Counted from the stretch's first letter, positions 17,733 to 27,252 are shown. The stretch is DNA of 33,306 bases from Lutibacter sp. (GCA_030656195.1 JAUSOJ010000250.1:1-33306), one strand, 5' to 3'. Notes: generated by a model not told the origin, from the letters alone. Numbers and translations are program-made.

Positions 17733-18944
17733 ATGGAATCGTTGAAAATCAATAAAATAAACAAAACTGTGATTGGAAATATTCAAATTACAGGATCAAA
17801 AAGCGAAACAAACCGATTGTTGATTTTACAACAGTTTTATCCGAATTTAACGATTGAAAATATTTCAAATTCCGATGATAGCGAATTGATGCAAAAAGCA
17901 CTAAAAAGCAATTCCTCTGAAATAAATATTGGACATGCCGGAACGGCGATGCGTTTTTTAACAGCTTATTTTTCGGTAAAAGAGGGCAGTGAAATTGTAT
18001 TGACCGGTTCGCACAGAATGAAAGACCGACCAGTAAAAATTTTGGTTGAAGCACTGACTTCAGTAGGCGCCAACATTCATTATCTTGAAAAAGAAGGTTT
18101 TCCGCCGCTAAGAATTTCAGGAAAAAAACTGACAAAGGATTTTGTTGAAATTGAAGGAAATGTAAGCAGCCAATACATTTCGGCCTTGTTATTAATTGCT
18201 CCAACTTTGCAAAACGGATTGAAATTGAAATTTAAAGGTGAAGTCACTTCTGTTCCATACATAAAAATGACACTGGCATTGTTGGCCGAATTGGGCATCG
18301 ACTATGTTTGGGAAGGAAATTTGATTGCTGTAAAACCGAAACCAGCCATTGAGGCAAAAACAGTTACCGTAGAATCAGATTGGAGTTCGGCATCATATTT
18401 TTACAGTTTATGCGCACTAAGTCCGAATTCAGAAATAACATTGGCATCCTACAAAAAAAACAGTTTGCAGGGGGATTCTGCATTGGCTGTAATTTATGAA
18501 AATTTAGGTGTTTCTACCGAATTTAACGAAAACACCATCATTTTAAAAAATAAACAAACCTTAAATCTTAAACCTTTAACTTTAAACCTGATTAACGCGC
18601 CGGATATTGCACAAACAATCGCTGTAACTTGTTTCGGTTTGGGAATTGAATGTTATCAAACAGGTCTTCATACCTTAAAAATAAAGGAAACCGACAGGTT
18701 GGTGGCTTTAAAAACAGAACTTGAAAAATTAGGAGGCGAGGTCATTATTACCAATGAAACGTTGCATTTAAAGCCATCAGCCAACATAAATGAAAACATC
18801 AGTATTGCCACTTATGATGACCACCGAATGGCCATGGCTTTTGCGCCATTGGCGGTAAAAGTTGCCATTGAAATTGAAGATGCTGGTGTTGTTTCAAAAT
18901 CGTATCCGACTTTTTGGGAAGATTTTGCCCAAATTAGCCGTTAA
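17733..18944 (+). CDS. aroA: 3-phosphoshikimate 1-carboxyvinyltransferase (EPSP synthase)
   Basis: GNIQITGSKSETNRLLIL, NIGHAGTAMRFLTAYF, GSHRMKDRPVKILVEAL, KETDRLVALKTELEKLGG, YDDHRMAMAFAPLA. Confidence 0.97.
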   Translation: MESLKINKINKTVIGNIQITGSKSETNRLLILQQFYPNLTIENISNSDDSELMQKALKSNSSEINIGHAGTAMRFLTAYFSVKEGSEIVLTGSHRMKDRPVKILVEALTSVGANIHYLEKEGFPPLRISGKKLTKDFVEIEGNVSSQYISALLLIAPTLQNGLKLKFKGEVTSVPYIKMTLALLAELGIDYVWEGNLIAVKPKPAIEAKTVTVESDWSSASYFYSLCALSPNSEITLASYKKNSLQGDSALAVIYENLGVSTEFNENTIILKNKQTLNLKPLTLNLINAPDIAQTIAVTCFGLGIECYQTGLHTLKIKETDRLVALKTELEKLGGEVIITNETLHLKPSANINENISIATYDDHRMAMAFAPLAVKVAIEIEDAGVVSKSYPTFWEDFAQISR

Positions 18945-18977
18945 AAGGCTGCAAAACAAACTTTTATTCTAAAACAC

Positions 18978-19009
18978 TTGACAACGCCTATACGGATGTT
19001 GTATCTTTG
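18978..19009 (+). promoter_or_regulatory. Predicted queA promoter
   Basis: TATCTTTG (19002-19009) with upstream TTGAC; inverted ACAAC/GTTGT between the boxes. Confidence 0.5.
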
Positions 19010-19051
19010 CCCTCGTTCTATAGAAAAACATTGGTGGAACAGGCGAAAAAA

Positions 19052-19071
19052 AATTCCTTATCTAAGGAATT
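19052..19071 (+). promoter_or_regulatory. Palindromic hairpin in queA leader
   Basis: AATTCCTTA-TC-TAAGGAATT, ~50 nt upstream of queA. Confidence 0.45.
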
Positions 19072-19120
19072 ATAAAGAGTTTGGTTCATATGATCAATAA
19101 AAAACAATTAAAATAAACAC

Positions 19121-20170
19121 ATGAAATTATCAAAATTTAAGTTCGATTTACCAGAAGAGTTATTGGCAGAATATCCGGCAGAAAATAGGGATGAATCGAG
19201 GTTAATGGTTTTGGACAGAAAAAAGAAAACCATTGAACACCATAGTTTTAAAGAAATAATTAATTATTTTGATGAAGGGGATTTAATGATCTTAAACAAT
19301 ACCAAAGTTTTTCCGGCCAGAATGTACGGTGAAAAGGAAAAAACAGGTGCGCGTATTGAGGTGTTCTTATTAAGAGAATTAAATGCGGAAAGCAGGTTGT
19401 GGGATGTATTGGTTGATCCGGCCCGTAAAATTAGAATCGGAAACAAATTATTTTTTGGTGACGATGAAAGCTTGGTAGCTGAAGTCATTGACAATACCAC
19501 CTCAAGAGGACGAACATTGCGTTTTTTATATGATGGCTCTTATGAAGAATTCCGCCAAAAATTGGAAGAATTGGGAGAAACACCTTTGCCAAAATATATT
19601 AAAAGAGCTGTTGAAAAAGAAGATGAAGAACGCTACCAAACAATTTATGCAAAACATGAAGGCGCTATTGCAGCACCAACTGCAGGATTGCATTTCTCCA
19701 AACATTTAATGAAACGTCTGGAAATTAAAGGAATTGACTTTGCGGAAATCACTTTGCATGTGGGCTTGGGAACTTTTAATCCTGTTGAAGTTGAAGATTT
19801 ATCCAAACATAAAATGGATTCTGAGCGTTTGATTATTACGCAGGACGCTGTTGATATTGTAAACAGATCCATCGACCAAAAAAGAAGGATTTGTGCTGTG
19901 GGAACAACGGTAATGCGCGGTATTGAAAGTGCTGTTTCATCAAACAATCACTTAAATTCATATAACGGCTGGACCAATAAATTTATTTTTCCTCCTTACG
20001 ATTTTAGCATAGCGAATTGTATGGTCACAAATTTCCATACGCCTAAATCTACCTTAATGATGATGGCTGCAGGTTTTGCGGGTTACGATTTCTTAATGGA
20101 AGCCTATGAAGAAGCGGTGAAAGAAAAATATAAATTTTACTCGTACGGTGATGCGATGTTAATTATCTAG
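19121..20170 (+). CDS. queA: S-adenosylmethionine:tRNA ribosyltransferase-isomerase
   Basis: [64 protein letters not shown]. Confidence 0.97.
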   Translation: MKLSKFKFDLPEELLAEYPAENRDESRLMVLDRKKKTIEHHSFKEIINYFDEGDLMILNNTKVFPARMYGEKEKTGARIEVFLLRELNAESRLWDVLVDPARKIRIGNKLFFGDDESLVAEVIDNTTSRGRTLRFLYDGSYEEFRQKLEELGETPLPKYIKRAVEKEDEERYQTIYAKHEGAIAAPTAGLHFSKHLMKRLEIKGIDFAEITLHVGLGTFNPVEVEDLSKHKMDSERLIITQDAVDIVNRSIDQKRRICAVGTTVMRGIESAVSSNNHLNSYNGWTNKFIFPPYDFSIANCMVTNFHTPKSTLMMMAAGFAGYDFLMEAYEEAVKEKYKFYSYGDAMLII

Positions 20171-20330
20171 AACTCATCTTGACTTTTTTGATTGAAGCGA
20201 AAAATAGGGATTTTTGTCCCAGATGTAGCCTTTTTTGCACTGCATAGCCTTAGCTATGGAGTAAGAAAAAGATGAAATATGGGGTAAAAAGACCATTTTA
20301 CAGCCAATTAGAAAAAGTATAGAGGAGTTC
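20170..20330. repeat. 161-bp branched inverted-repeat element
   Basis: Outer AACTCATCTTGACTTTTTTGATTG (20171-20194) / CAATTAGAAAAAGTATAGAGGAGTT (20305-20329); central CTTTTTTGCACTGCATAGC-CTTA-GCTATGGAGTAAGAAAAAG (20230-20271); side hairpin GGGATTTTTGTCCC (20207-20220). Confidence 0.65.
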
Positions 20331-20358
20331 ATTATTAAAAAAACTATTTTTTAATAAT
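20331..20358. terminator. AT-rich perfect hairpin
   Basis: ATTATTAAAAAA-ACTA-TTTTTTAATAAT. Confidence 0.5.
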
Positions 20359-20360
20359 TA

Positions 20361-20388
20361 AATTCCCGCCCTTTGCGGGAATCTTTTT
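20361..20388 (+). terminator. Rho-independent terminator
   Basis: ATTCCCGC-CCTTT-GCGGGAAT then CTTTTT. Confidence 0.85.
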
Positions 20389-20404
20389 ATAAACCCTGTT
20401 TAAA

Positions 20405-21445
20405 ATGATTAAAAAAAAGGACATACGTGCTTTAACCAAAACCCAATTGCGTGATTTTTTTGTGGAAAAAGGCGACAAGGAATTTAGGGGAAATCAGGTT
20501 TATGAATGGTTGTGGGTTAAAAGTGCGCATTCTTTTGAAGACATGACCAATATTTCAAAGGAAACGCGTCAAATGCTTGAAGATCATTTTGTGATCAATC
20601 ATATTGAAGTTGATTTAATGCAACGCAGTGCCGACGGAACCGTAAAAAATGCCGTTCGGTTACATGACGGGTTGATTGTGGAATCGGTTTTAATTCCAAC
20701 GGAATCCAGAACAACGGCTTGCGTATCAAGTCAAGTTGGGTGCAGTTTAGATTGCAGTTTTTGCGCTACGGCACAATTAAAAAAGATGCGAAACTTAAAT
20801 CCTGATGAAATTTATGATCAGGTGGCTGCCATAAATAAGGAGAGCTTGTTGTATTATAACCACAAATTGTCGAATATTGTTTTTATGGGAATGGGTGAAC
20901 CATTGATGAATTATAACAATGTTTTAAAGGCGATTGAGAAAATTACTTCAGAAGAAGGTTTGGGAATTTCACCAAAACGCATTACGGTTTCCACTTCCGG
21001 AATTCCAAAAATGATCAAAAAATTGGCAGATGATGAGGTAAAATTTAATTTGGCGGTTTCTTTGCATTCGGCAATCGATGAAGTTCGTAACAAAATTATG
21101 CCATTTACCAAGGATTTTCCTTTGCAGGATTTAAAAGAGGCGCTGGAATATTGGTATGAAAAAACGAATAACAGGGTTTCTTATGAGTATGTAGTTTGGG
21201 ACGGAATTAACGATACCAAAGAAGCGATTATGGCCTTGGTGAAATTTTGTAAATATGTTCCGTGTAAGGTAAATTTAATTGAATACAACCCAATAGGCGA
21301 CCCTAATTTTCAACAGGCAAAACCGCAGGTTATTTCTGATTATATCAGTATTTTGGAAATGAACGATATTATTGTGAATGTGCGAAGAAGCAGGGGGAAA
21401 GACATAGATGCTGCCTGCGGGCAGTTGGCAAATAAAAAAAGCTAG
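20405..21445 (+). CDS. rlmN: 23S rRNA (adenine2503-C2)-methyltransferase
   Basis: Radical SAM CSLDCSFCATAQ; GMGEPLMNYNNV; ITVSTSGIP; DIDAACGQLA. Confidence 0.97.
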   Translation: MIKKKDIRALTKTQLRDFFVEKGDKEFRGNQVYEWLWVKSAHSFEDMTNISKETRQMLEDHFVINHIEVDLMQRSADGTVKNAVRLHDGLIVESVLIPTESRTTACVSSQVGCSLDCSFCATAQLKKMRNLNPDEIYDQVAAINKESLLYYNHKLSNIVFMGMGEPLMNYNNVLKAIEKITSEEGLGISPKRITVSTSGIPKMIKKLADDEVKFNLAVSLHSAIDEVRNKIMPFTKDFPLQDLKEALEYWYEKTNNRVSYEYVVWDGINDTKEAIMALVKFCKYVPCKVNLIEYNPIGDPNFQQAKPQVISDYISILEMNDIIVNVRRSRGKDIDAACGQLANKKS

Positions 21446-21467
21446 CGATATCGCTAGCTTTTTTTTT
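21434..21467. terminator. Bidirectional rho-independent terminator overlapping the rlmN stop codon
   Basis: AAAAAAAGCTAGCGAT|ATCGCTAGCTTTTTTTTT perfect palindrome; rlmN TAG (21443-21445) is inside the stem. Confidence 0.9.
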
Positions 21468-21506
21468 GCTTTTTTAAAAAGCGTTTATTTTAGTAAGATA
21501 AACTTA

Positions 21507-24383
21507 TTAATTTCTTTTCAGTTTTTTCTTAATTTCAACTTCGTGGTAAGCTTCAATTAAATCACCAACTTCAATATCATTAAAGTTTTTAATTTGAAGT
21601 CCGCAATCATATCCTTTTGAAACCTCTTTTGCATCATCTTTAAAACGTTTTAAAGAGCTTAAATCGCCTGAATGAATTACAACACCATCTCTAATGACTC
21701 TAATTTTAGCATTTCTTTGAATTTTACCGCTCAATACCATACAGCCTGCAATTGTTCCGATTTTAGAAATTTTGAAGACTTCCCTGATCTCAGTATTACC
21801 TAAGATTTCTTCTTTCACTTCAGGAGACAACATGCCTTCCATCGCGTCACTTAAATCGTTGATGGCATCATAGATAATAGAATAAGTTCTGATATCTATT
21901 TCTTCATTGTCAGCCAATGTTCTTGCATTTCCTGAAGGTCTTACGTTAAATCCAATAATGATGGCATCGGATGCAGAAGCCAGCAATACGTCTGATTCTG
22001 TAATGGCACCAACACCTCTATGGATAATATTTACCTGAATTTCGCCAGTTGAAAGTTTTTGGAAGGAATCGGCCAACGCTTCTACGGAACCATCCACATC
22101 ACCTTTTAAAATAATGTTCAATTCTTTAAAGTCACCTAAGGCAATTCTTCGTCCAATCTCATCCAATGTAATATGACGTTGTGTTCTTACCGATTGTTCG
22201 CGTTGTAATTGAGAACGTTTAGAGGCAATTTGTTTTGCTTCTTTTTCATCTTCAAAAATGTAAAACTTATCTCCCGCTTGTGGCGCTCCATCCAAACCAA
22301 GTATTGAAACCGGCGATGAAGGTCCTGCAGTTTTCATGTTATTTCCGCGTTCATCAAACATGGCTTTTACTTTACCGCTGTGTTTTCCGGCAAGCATATA
22401 ATCACCAATTTTCAAGGTTCCGTCTTGAACCAATATGGTTGAAACATAACCTCGGCCTTTATCTAATAAAGCTTCAACAACAGTACCGCCGGCTCTTTTG
22501 TTTGGATTTGCTTTTAAATCCAGCATTTCGGCTTCTAGCAATACTTTTTCAAGCAATAATTCAACATTCTGACCTGTTTTGGCTGATATTTCCTGAGACT
22601 GAATTTTCCCTCCCCAATCTTCAACCAACAAATTCATTTGTGAAAGTTGTTCCTTAATTTTTTCAGGATTCGCGTTTGGCTTGTCAATTTTATTGATGGC
22701 AAAAACAATTGGCACACCAGCTGCTTGTGCATGGCTAATGGCTTCCTTGGTTTGTGGCATCACATCATCATCCGCTGCAATTACAATAATTACCAAATCC
22801 GTAACTTGAGCTCCACGAGCACGCATCGCTGTAAAAGCTTCGTGACCAGGAGTGTCTAAAAACGCTATTTTTTGTCCGTTTTTTAAATTTACGCCATAAG
22901 CGCCAATGTGTTGCGTAATTCCTCCGGATTCACCAGCGATTACATTTTCTTCACGAATATAATCCAGTAAGGAAGTTTTTCCGTGATCTACGTGTCCCAT
23001 TACGGTAACAATTGGTGCTCTTGGTTTTAAACCTTCAATATCATCCTCTTGTTCGTGAATGGCTTCTTCAACTTCCGCTCCAACAAAGTCTAAGCTGTAG
23101 TCAAATTCATCGGCTACAATACTAAGTGTTTCGGCATCCAAACGTTGATTCATAGTTACCATCAATCCCAAAGACATACAGGCTGAAATAACTTGGGTAA
23201 CCGGAATATCCATCATCGTGGCAATTTCGCTTACCGTCACAAATTCCGATACTTTTAGTATTTTGCTTTCAGCTTCTTGTTGCTCAAAGTCTCTTTCAGT
23301 TTGTATACGGTGTATATCTCTTTTGTCTCTTCTGTGTTTTGCGCCTTTTCCTTTTTTAGATTTACCTTGAAGTTTCTCTAAAGTTTCTCTAATTTGTTTT
23401 TGTACATCTGCTTCAGTAGGCTCTTCTTTTACCAAAGGTTTTCTGCCGCGCACCAATGGTGCTTTGTTGGCTCCTTTTTGGGCAAGAATTGGTTGTTTTT
23501 TAACGCCTGTTATTGGTGTAATAGGCATTTTTTTTACGATCCTTCTTCTTTTTTTCTTATTCGCTTCGCTGTCTTCTTTTTTAACAGACAGCTCAGGTTT
23601 TTTCTTTTTAGGACGTTCAAACTGTTTTAAATCAATTTTATCGCCAATAATTTTTGGTCCTTCTAATTTTGAATATACCGTTTCTATGGTTTGGGATTCT
23701 AAGATTTCGGCTTCAGTAGGTTCCTTTTTCTCCTCAATTATTTCAGGTTGTTGCTTTTCAGTTTCTATTGGTTGTGCAGCTTTCTTAAGAATAGGCTTTT
23801 TAGAAACCTTAACTTCTTGTTCTTCTGCTTTTGGGGTTTCTACAGGTTTTTCAACAGGCTTTTCTTTGATTTCAACTTCAACTTCAACTTCAACTTTTGG
23901 CGCTTCTTCTTTAATTTCTTCAACAGGTTTTGGTTGTTCAAGAATCACTTTGGGTTTTTCTTCAACTATAACTTTTGGCGTTTCTTCAACAACAGCAGCA
24001 GGTTTTTTCTCAATTTCCGCCTCTTTTGGCTCAATATCAATTTTGCCGACCGTTTTAATCTCTAATTTTTCCGCTTTTCCTTTAATCACAACTTTTTTGG
24101 CTTCTTCCTCAAGTCGATGTTTCTCAACCATTTCTTCATGAGCGATTCTTAAGGTTTCTTTTTCTTTCCTTTTTTCTTCGCTTACCTCTTTTGAAGCCGC
24201 TTTTTTACTTCTGTCGGTCTGAAAACCATCCAATAAGATTTCATACTCTTCGTCAGATATTTTTGTTGTAGGTCTTGCTTCAATTTCAAAACCTTTGGTT
24301 GCTAAATGCTCAACAGCTCTATCTAACGAGATATTCAATTCTCGTAATACTTTGTTCAGTCTTAATGTTTTGTCTTCAGCCAT
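21507..24383 (-). CDS. infB: Translation initiation factor IF-2
   Basis: PIVTVMGHVDHGKTSLLDYIR, DTPGHEAFTAMRARGA, NKIDKP; long charged N-terminal region. Confidence 0.98.
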   Translation of the reverse strand: MAEDKTLRLNKVLRELNISLDRAVEHLATKGFEIEARPTTKISDEEYEILLDGFQTDRSKKAASKEVSEEKRKEKETLRIAHEEMVEKHRLEEEAKKVVIKGKAEKLEIKTVGKIDIEPKEAEIEKKPAAVVEETPKVIVEEKPKVILEQPKPVEEIKEEAPKVEVEVEVEIKEKPVEKPVETPKAEEQEVKVSKKPILKKAAQPIETEKQQPEIIEEKKEPTEAEILESQTIETVYSKLEGPKIIGDKIDLKQFERPKKKKPELSVKKEDSEANKKKRRRIVKKMPITPITGVKKQPILAQKGANKAPLVRGRKPLVKEEPTEADVQKQIRETLEKLQGKSKKGKGAKHRRDKRDIHRIQTERDFEQQEAESKILKVSEFVTVSEIATMMDIPVTQVISACMSLGLMVTMNQRLDAETLSIVADEFDYSLDFVGAEVEEAIHEQEDDIEGLKPRAPIVTVMGHVDHGKTSLLDYIREENVIAGESGGITQHIGAYGVNLKNGQKIAFLDTPGHEAFTAMRARGAQVTDLVIIVIAADDDVMPQTKEAISHAQAAGVPIVFAINKIDKPNANPEKIKEQLSQMNLLVEDWGGKIQSQEISAKTGQNVELLLEKVLLEAEMLDLKANPNKRAGGTVVEALLDKGRGYVSTILVQDGTLKIGDYMLAGKHSGKVKAMFDERGNNMKTAGPSSPVSILGLDGAPQAGDKFYIFEDEKEAKQIASKRSQLQREQSVRTQRHITLDEIGRRIALGDFKELNIILKGDVDGSVEALADSFQKLSTGEIQVNIIHRGVGAITESDVLLASASDAIIIGFNVRPSGNARTLADNEEIDIRTYSIIYDAINDLSDAMEGMLSPEVKEEILGNTEIREVFKISKIGTIAGCMVLSGKIQRNAKIRVIRDGVVIHSGDLSSLKRFKDDAKEVSKGYDCGLQIKNFNDIEVGDLIEAYHEVEIKKKLKRN
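23871..23897 (-). repeat. Hexanucleotide microsatellite in infB (four TTCAAC units)
   Basis: TTCAACTTCAACTTCAACTTCAAC encodes VEVEVEVE in the IF-2 linker. Confidence 0.8.
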
Positions 24384-24424
24384 ACAATGTTTATTTTTGC
24401 CAATTTGTGTTGAATAATTAAAGA

Positions 24425-25684
24425 TTAATCTTTAAATTCTTCTCTTAATATTTTTTGAACCTCTAAAATGGTTTCTTCTTCTAAATCGGTTCTGCTCACA
24501 AGTTCATTGATGTCTTTTTCCAAGACGCTTCTTGCGGTGTCTAAACCAATATTTTTAAATTCCTGAATCACCCAAGCTTCTATTTCATCAGAAAATTCAG
24601 TCAATTCCACATCATCTTCTGCTTCAACGCCTTCACGCTGCACATCAAGCTCATAGCCGGTTAATTGCGAAGCCAATCGAATGTTTACGCCGTTTTTTCC
24701 AATTGCTTTTGAAACTTCTTCAGGCAATAAGTATACATCAACCCTGCCTTTTTTGCCATCTTCACGGCCTTCTTCTTCATGAATTTTCATGGAAACAACT
24801 TTTGCAGGGCTTAAAGCTCTTGCAATGTAAAGTTGTGTGTTTTTTGTGTAATTGATCACATCAATATTTTCATTCCCCAATTCACGAACAATCCCGTGAA
24901 TACGAGATCCTTTCATTCCAACACAAGCACCAACCGGGTCAATTCTGTCATCGTATGAATCTACCGCCACTTTTGCTTTTTCGCCAGGAATTCTTGCTAC
25001 GCCTTCAATGGTGATCAATCCGTCAAAAACCTCTGGGATTTCTTGTTCAAATAATTTCACCAAAAATTCAGGGGCAGTTCTCGATAAAATAATTACGGGT
25101 TTGTTGCCGCGCAATTCTACGGATTTAATGATTCCGCGAACGTTATCTCCTTTTCTGAAGTAATCTGAACGAATTTGTTCATTTTTTGGCAAGATGATTT
25201 CATTGCCGTCGTCATCCAACAAAATGATTGCATTGTGACGAATATGGTGAACCTCAGCAGTGTAAATATCGCCTTCTAACGCTTTAAACTGTTTGAAAGT
25301 ATTTGTGCTGTCGTGTTCATGTATTTTTGAAATCAGGTTTTGGCGTAAGGCTAAAATAGCGCGTCTTCCTAAATCGATTAACTTTACTTCTTCCGATACG
25401 TCTTCGCCGATTTCAAAATCCGGTTCAATTTTTCTGGCTTCTGAAAGTTCAATTTCTTCATTGTCATCTTCCGACATTCCATCAGCAACCACAACGCGAT
25501 TTCTCCAAATTTCTAAATCGCCTTTATCCGGATTTATAATAATATCAAAATTATCATCAGATCCGAATTTTCTTTTTAAAGCAGCTCTAAAAACTTCTTC
25601 AAGTATTGCCATAAGCGTTACCCTGTCAATATTTTTATCTCCTTTGAAATCTGAAAACGACTCAATTAATGCTAAATTTTCCAT
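24425..25684 (-). CDS. nusA: Transcription termination/antitermination factor NusA
   Basis: S1 and KH motifs: VDSYDDRIDPVGACVGMKGSRIHGIVRELGNENIDVI; lies between infB and rimP. Confidence 0.97.
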   Translation of the reverse strand: MENLALIESFSDFKGDKNIDRVTLMAILEEVFRAALKRKFGSDDNFDIIINPDKGDLEIWRNRVVVADGMSEDDNEEIELSEARKIEPDFEIGEDVSEEVKLIDLGRRAILALRQNLISKIHEHDSTNTFKQFKALEGDIYTAEVHHIRHNAIILLDDDGNEIILPKNEQIRSDYFRKGDNVRGIIKSVELRGNKPVIILSRTAPEFLVKLFEQEIPEVFDGLITIEGVARIPGEKAKVAVDSYDDRIDPVGACVGMKGSRIHGIVRELGNENIDVINYTKNTQLYIARALSPAKVVSMKIHEEEGREDGKKGRVDVYLLPEEVSKAIGKNGVNIRLASQLTGYELDVQREGVEAEDDVELTEFSDEIEAWVIQEFKNIGLDTARSVLEKDINELVSRTDLEEETILEVQKILREEFKD

Positions 25685-25696
25685 GCACTCTCTTAA

Positions 25697-26164
25697 TTAA
25701 AATATTATTTTCACTTTTGCCTCTAAAATATTGCTGAAAGGGATGGTTGAATTTTTAGTGACCGTTACTTTACCTTTTCCTAAAGGCTTTGGTTCACGGG
25801 TTTTATACTCTAACTCAATCTCACTGTCGGTAACATTTTTAAGCACACCTTCAATAGTGGTGTTGTCTTTTAACTTTAAGGTTAAAACCCTATTGATATT
25901 TTTTTTATACTGCCGGTTAACTTTTAAAGGATTTGCAATGTCGGGTGAAGCAACTTCAAGAGAAAAATCTTCTATTTCTCGGTCTAAATTATGCTCAATT
26001 CCTCGACTTATTCTAATACATTCCTTTAAAGTTACGCCGTGATCGCCATCAACTTCAACAGAAATTTTGTTATCTGCCAAAAATTTCAAGTCTATCAAAA
26101 ACAACTCTGGGTTTTCTTCGATAGCTTCTTTTACCAAATTTATGACTTTTTCTTTTTGTATCAT
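25697..26164 (-). CDS. rimP: Ribosome assembly cofactor RimP
   Basis: CIRISRGIEHNLDREIEDFSLEVASPDI; rimP-nusA-infB order. Confidence 0.95.
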   Translation of the reverse strand: MIQKEKVINLVKEAIEENPELFLIDLKFLADNKISVEVDGDHGVTLKECIRISRGIEHNLDREIEDFSLEVASPDIANPLKVNRQYKKNINRVLTLKLKDNTTIEGVLKNVTDSEIELEYKTREPKPLGKGKVTVTKNSTIPFSNILEAKVKIIF

Positions 26165-26169
26165 ACTAT

Positions 26170-26201
26170 AAAAAGAGGGGACTTATGTCCCCTCCTAGTC
26201 C
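26170..26201 (-). promoter_or_regulatory. Terminator-like hairpin in rimP-nusA-infB leader
   Basis: On the - strand GAGGGGAC-ATAA-GTCCCCTC-TTTTT ends 5 nt before the rimP ATG; alternative GGACT/AGTCC pairing (26179-26183 / 26197-26201). Confidence 0.65.
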
Positions 26202-26222
26202 TTTATCTGTTCTAATTCCGTG

Positions 26223-26230
26223 CAAATATA
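26223..26230 (-). promoter_or_regulatory. Predicted -7 promoter element of rimP-nusA-infB
   Basis: TATATTTG on the - strand (TAnnTTTG consensus). Confidence 0.5.
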
Positions 26231-26323
26231 CTAAGATTTTTTGAAATGATAAAAATTCATGTTTATTTTTAATTTAAAATTATTAACTTAGCCTTAGGAT
26301 AATAAACTATACAACAATTTTTT

Positions 26324-27154
26324 ATGAAAAGTATTCTGGTCCCTATTGATTTTTCTGAACAAGCAAAGTATGCGGCAAAAGTAGCGTCTGATATTGCCAG
26401 ACATACAAATGCAAAAATATTCTTGTTGCACATGCTTGAACTTCCCACAGGAATTATTGATCCTGCAGGCTACGGTTCTTCTAGCAATACGCCTTCGGCC
26501 TTGCTGTTTTTGAAGAGAGCTCACGAAAAGTTTGAGGAATTTAAAAAATTGCCTTTTTTGGAGGGTCTTGATGTGCAGGATTCCGTTCAGTTTCACAAAG
26601 CTTATGATGGCATTATTGACGAAAGCAAAAAGCAAAATGCCGATTTAATTGTAATGGGTTCAAAAGGAACTTCCGGACTTGAAGAAATGTTGGTGGGCTC
26701 CAATACCGAAAAAGTGGTCAGAAATTCTGATGTTCCCGTACTTGTTATCAAAAGAGATATTGAGAAATTTAAAATAGATAATATCGTTTTTGCTTCTAAT
26801 TTTAAAATTGATCATAGAAATGCTTTCCAAAAAATATTGGATTTTTCGTCGCTTTTTAATGCGCGGCTGCATTTGCTTAAAATAAATACGATCCATAATT
26901 TTGAAACCACCAAAGAATCAAGTGATGCCATAAGAAATTTTATCAATGATTTTGATTTGGGTGATTATACCTTAAATATATACAATGATATTTCTGTGGA
27001 AGCCGGTATTTTAAATTTCTCTAAAGTGATAGATGCGGATGCCATATTGTTAAACACCAGTGGCAGAAGAGGTTTAGCTCATTTATTTAATGGAAGCATC
27101 GGCGAAGATTTGGCAAATCACGCAAAATTACCTGTGATAACTTTTAAATTGTAA
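26324..27154 (+). CDS. Universal stress protein, two tandem Usp domains
   Basis: MKSILVPIDFSEQAKYAAKVASDIAR...DLIVMGSKGTSGLEEMLVGSNTEKVVRNSDVPVLVIKR, then a second degenerate Usp domain. Confidence 0.95.
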   Translation: MKSILVPIDFSEQAKYAAKVASDIARHTNAKIFLLHMLELPTGIIDPAGYGSSSNTPSALLFLKRAHEKFEEFKKLPFLEGLDVQDSVQFHKAYDGIIDESKKQNADLIVMGSKGTSGLEEMLVGSNTEKVVRNSDVPVLVIKRDIEKFKIDNIVFASNFKIDHRNAFQKILDFSSLFNARLHLLKINTIHNFETTKESSDAIRNFINDFDLGDYTLNIYNDISVEAGILNFSKVIDADAILLNTSGRRGLAHLFNGSIGEDLANHAKLPVITFKL

Positions 27155-27219
27155 AGTAAAATTTTCGATTTTCGTTATCATTGAGATAAATCTAATAACC
27201 ATAAAATTTCAAATACTTT

Positions 27220-27252
27220 AATTGGCCCATTTATTAATGGGCTAATTTTTTA
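27220..27252 (+). terminator. Rho-independent terminator between convergent genes
   Basis: AATTGGCCCATT-TATT-AATGGGCTAATTTTTT. Confidence 0.75.

Noticed and set aside
17788-18204. 138-aa - strand ORF opposite aroA, and other 60-140 aa antisense ORFs in the track
   Set aside because: All lie opposite strongly recognisable coding genes and show no domain-like features.
23871-23897. TTCAAC microsatellite in infB as a phase-variation switch
   Set aside because: A 6-bp unit keeps frame and lies in a flexible linker; copy changes would only alter linker length of an essential protein.
23464-24141. 225-aa + strand ORF (and 23748..24065) opposite infB
   Set aside because: Low-complexity Ser/Phe-rich translation antisense to the charged repetitive IF-2 N-terminal linker; an artefact of codon composition.
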